From assembly GCA_964624465.1 (NCBI GenBank), contig CAZUZD010000175.1:1-12608 (forward strand): a stretch of 12,608 nucleotides of DNA, in the 5' to 3' direction. Position numbers and translations under genes: made by a program. Positions 12,233-12,608 of the stretch are shown piece by piece (position 1 is the first letter of the stretch; every line of letters begins with the position of its first letter). The DNA is from CAZUZD01 sp964624465 (GTDB lineage Bacteria; Planctomycetota; Planctomycetia; Isosphaerales; Isosphaeraceae). The notes beneath the pieces are model-generated. The model had not been told where the DNA came from. It made no database searches and was given only the letters and a program-made list of their open reading frames with translations.

Positions 12233-12608
12233 ATGCAGCGACGCTTTGTGACCCTGGACGGCAACGAGGCGGCGGCCTCGGTCGCCCATCAGACCAACGA
12301 GGTGATCGCGATCTATCCGATCACCCCGGCCTCGCCGATGGGCGAGTTCTCCGACGCCTGGACCGCCCAGGGCCGGCGGAACCTCTTCGGCACGGTGCCC
12401 GAGGTCATCGAGATGCAGAGCGAGGCCGGCGCCGCCGGCACCGTTCACGGCGCGCTCCAGGCCGGGGCCCTGACCACGACGTTCACCGCGTCGCAGGGCC
12501 TGCTGCTCATGATCCCGAACATGTACAAGATCGCCGGCGAGCTGACGCCGACGGTCTTCCACATCGCCGCGCGGACCCTGGCCACCCACGCGCTGTCGAT
12601 CTTCTGCG
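12233..12608 (+). CDS. nifJ: Pyruvate:ferredoxin (flavodoxin) oxidoreductase, N-terminal part (cut by window edge)
   Basis: The first 125 residues of a homodimer-type PFOR are present; the full protein is normally near 1,170-1,200 residues and continues past the window. The enzyme oxidatively decarboxylates pyruvate with CoA to acetyl-CoA and CO2 in the cytoplasm, passing low-potential electrons to ferredoxin or flavodoxin. The visible part is domain I: TLDGNEAAASVAHQTNEVIA, YPITPASPMGE, EMQSEAGAAGTVHGALQAG, TFTASQGLLLMIPNMYKIAG and HIAARTLATHALSIF. Residues T31, E64 and R114 fall at the same numbers as the pyruvate- and TPP-contacting residues known from the Desulfovibrio africanus enzyme, which confirms both the family and the ATG at 12233. 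The gene lies alone after an 865-bp non-coding region, so it is probably a separate, individually regulated unit. A related 2-oxoacid specificity cannot be excluded without the rest. Confidence 0.93.
   Translation, partial: MQRRFVTLDGNEAAASVAHQTNEVIAIYPITPASPMGEFSDAWTAQGRRNLFGTVPEVIEMQSEAGAAGTVHGALQAGALTTTFTASQGLLLMIPNMYKIAGELTPTVFHIAARTLATHALSIFC

Noticed and set aside
11835..12251. 138-codon plus-strand frame in the region before PFOR
   Set aside because: Codon third positions lose the strong G/C bias, the text is Arg/Pro/Ala-rich with no domain, and it overruns the PFOR start in another frame.
1..12608. CRISPR arrays, tRNA or rRNA genes, insertion sequences with transposases, prophage genes
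   Set aside because: I looked for spaced direct repeats, tRNA-like cloverleaf ends and transposase, integrase or phage structural protein text and saw none; the only mobile-type signature is the short inverted-repeat element.

Overview
The window is very GC-rich (by eye above 70%, not counted), with strong G/C preference at third codon positions. It carries gene families that are hallmarks of Planctomycetes: a DUF1549/DUF1553 (PSCyt2/PSD1) protein, a planctomycete-type cytochrome c fused to a WD40 propeller, and a PPC-domain protein. Base composition and gene content fit a high-GC member of the Isosphaeraceae/Gemmatales side of the phylum, but that placement is inference.

Layout. (1) 1-529, minus strand: the 5' part of a gene leaving the window on the left, with a Rossmann-like domain resembling the N-terminal part of polyprenyl glycosylphosphotransferases. 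(2) 530-857: a divergent intergenic region ending in a perfect five-copy pentanucleotide repeat. (3) 858-4840, plus strand: three glycosyltransferases, namely a GT2 rhamnosyltransferase-like enzyme, a multi-spanning GT-C (ArnT/PMT-like) enzyme and a GT4 enzyme. Together with the left-hand gene this looks like part of a surface-polysaccharide or glycan locus. (4) 4837-4971: a REP/MITE-like element with 34-bp near-perfect terminal inverted repeats, whose left tip supplies the GT4 stop codon. (5) 5163-11367, plus strand: an operon-like set of three genes with predicted signal peptides (DUF1549/DUF1553 protein with two heme-type motifs, cytochrome c-WD40 protein, PPC/Ig-like protein). It is probably an exported envelope module of unknown biochemical function. 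(6) 11368-12232: about 865 bp with no convincing gene but many dyads and two promoter-like sequences, one with a perfect TTGACA -35 box and a GC-rich palindrome in its spacer. (7) 12233 to the right edge: the N-terminus of a pyruvate:ferredoxin (flavodoxin) oxidoreductase.

How the genes work together: the left half would assemble a glycan from lipid-linked and nucleotide-linked sugars at the inner membrane. The centre would place heme-containing and beta-rich proteins in the periplasm or outside the cell. The right-hand gene belongs to central carbon and low-potential electron metabolism and appears to be a separate transcription unit. I did not find a clearly new multi-gene system. The most interesting items are the inverted-repeat element fused to the GT4 stop codon, the operator-like promoter and long leader before the oxidoreductase gene, the pentamer repeat before the GT2 start, and the two heme-type motifs in the DUF1549 protein.
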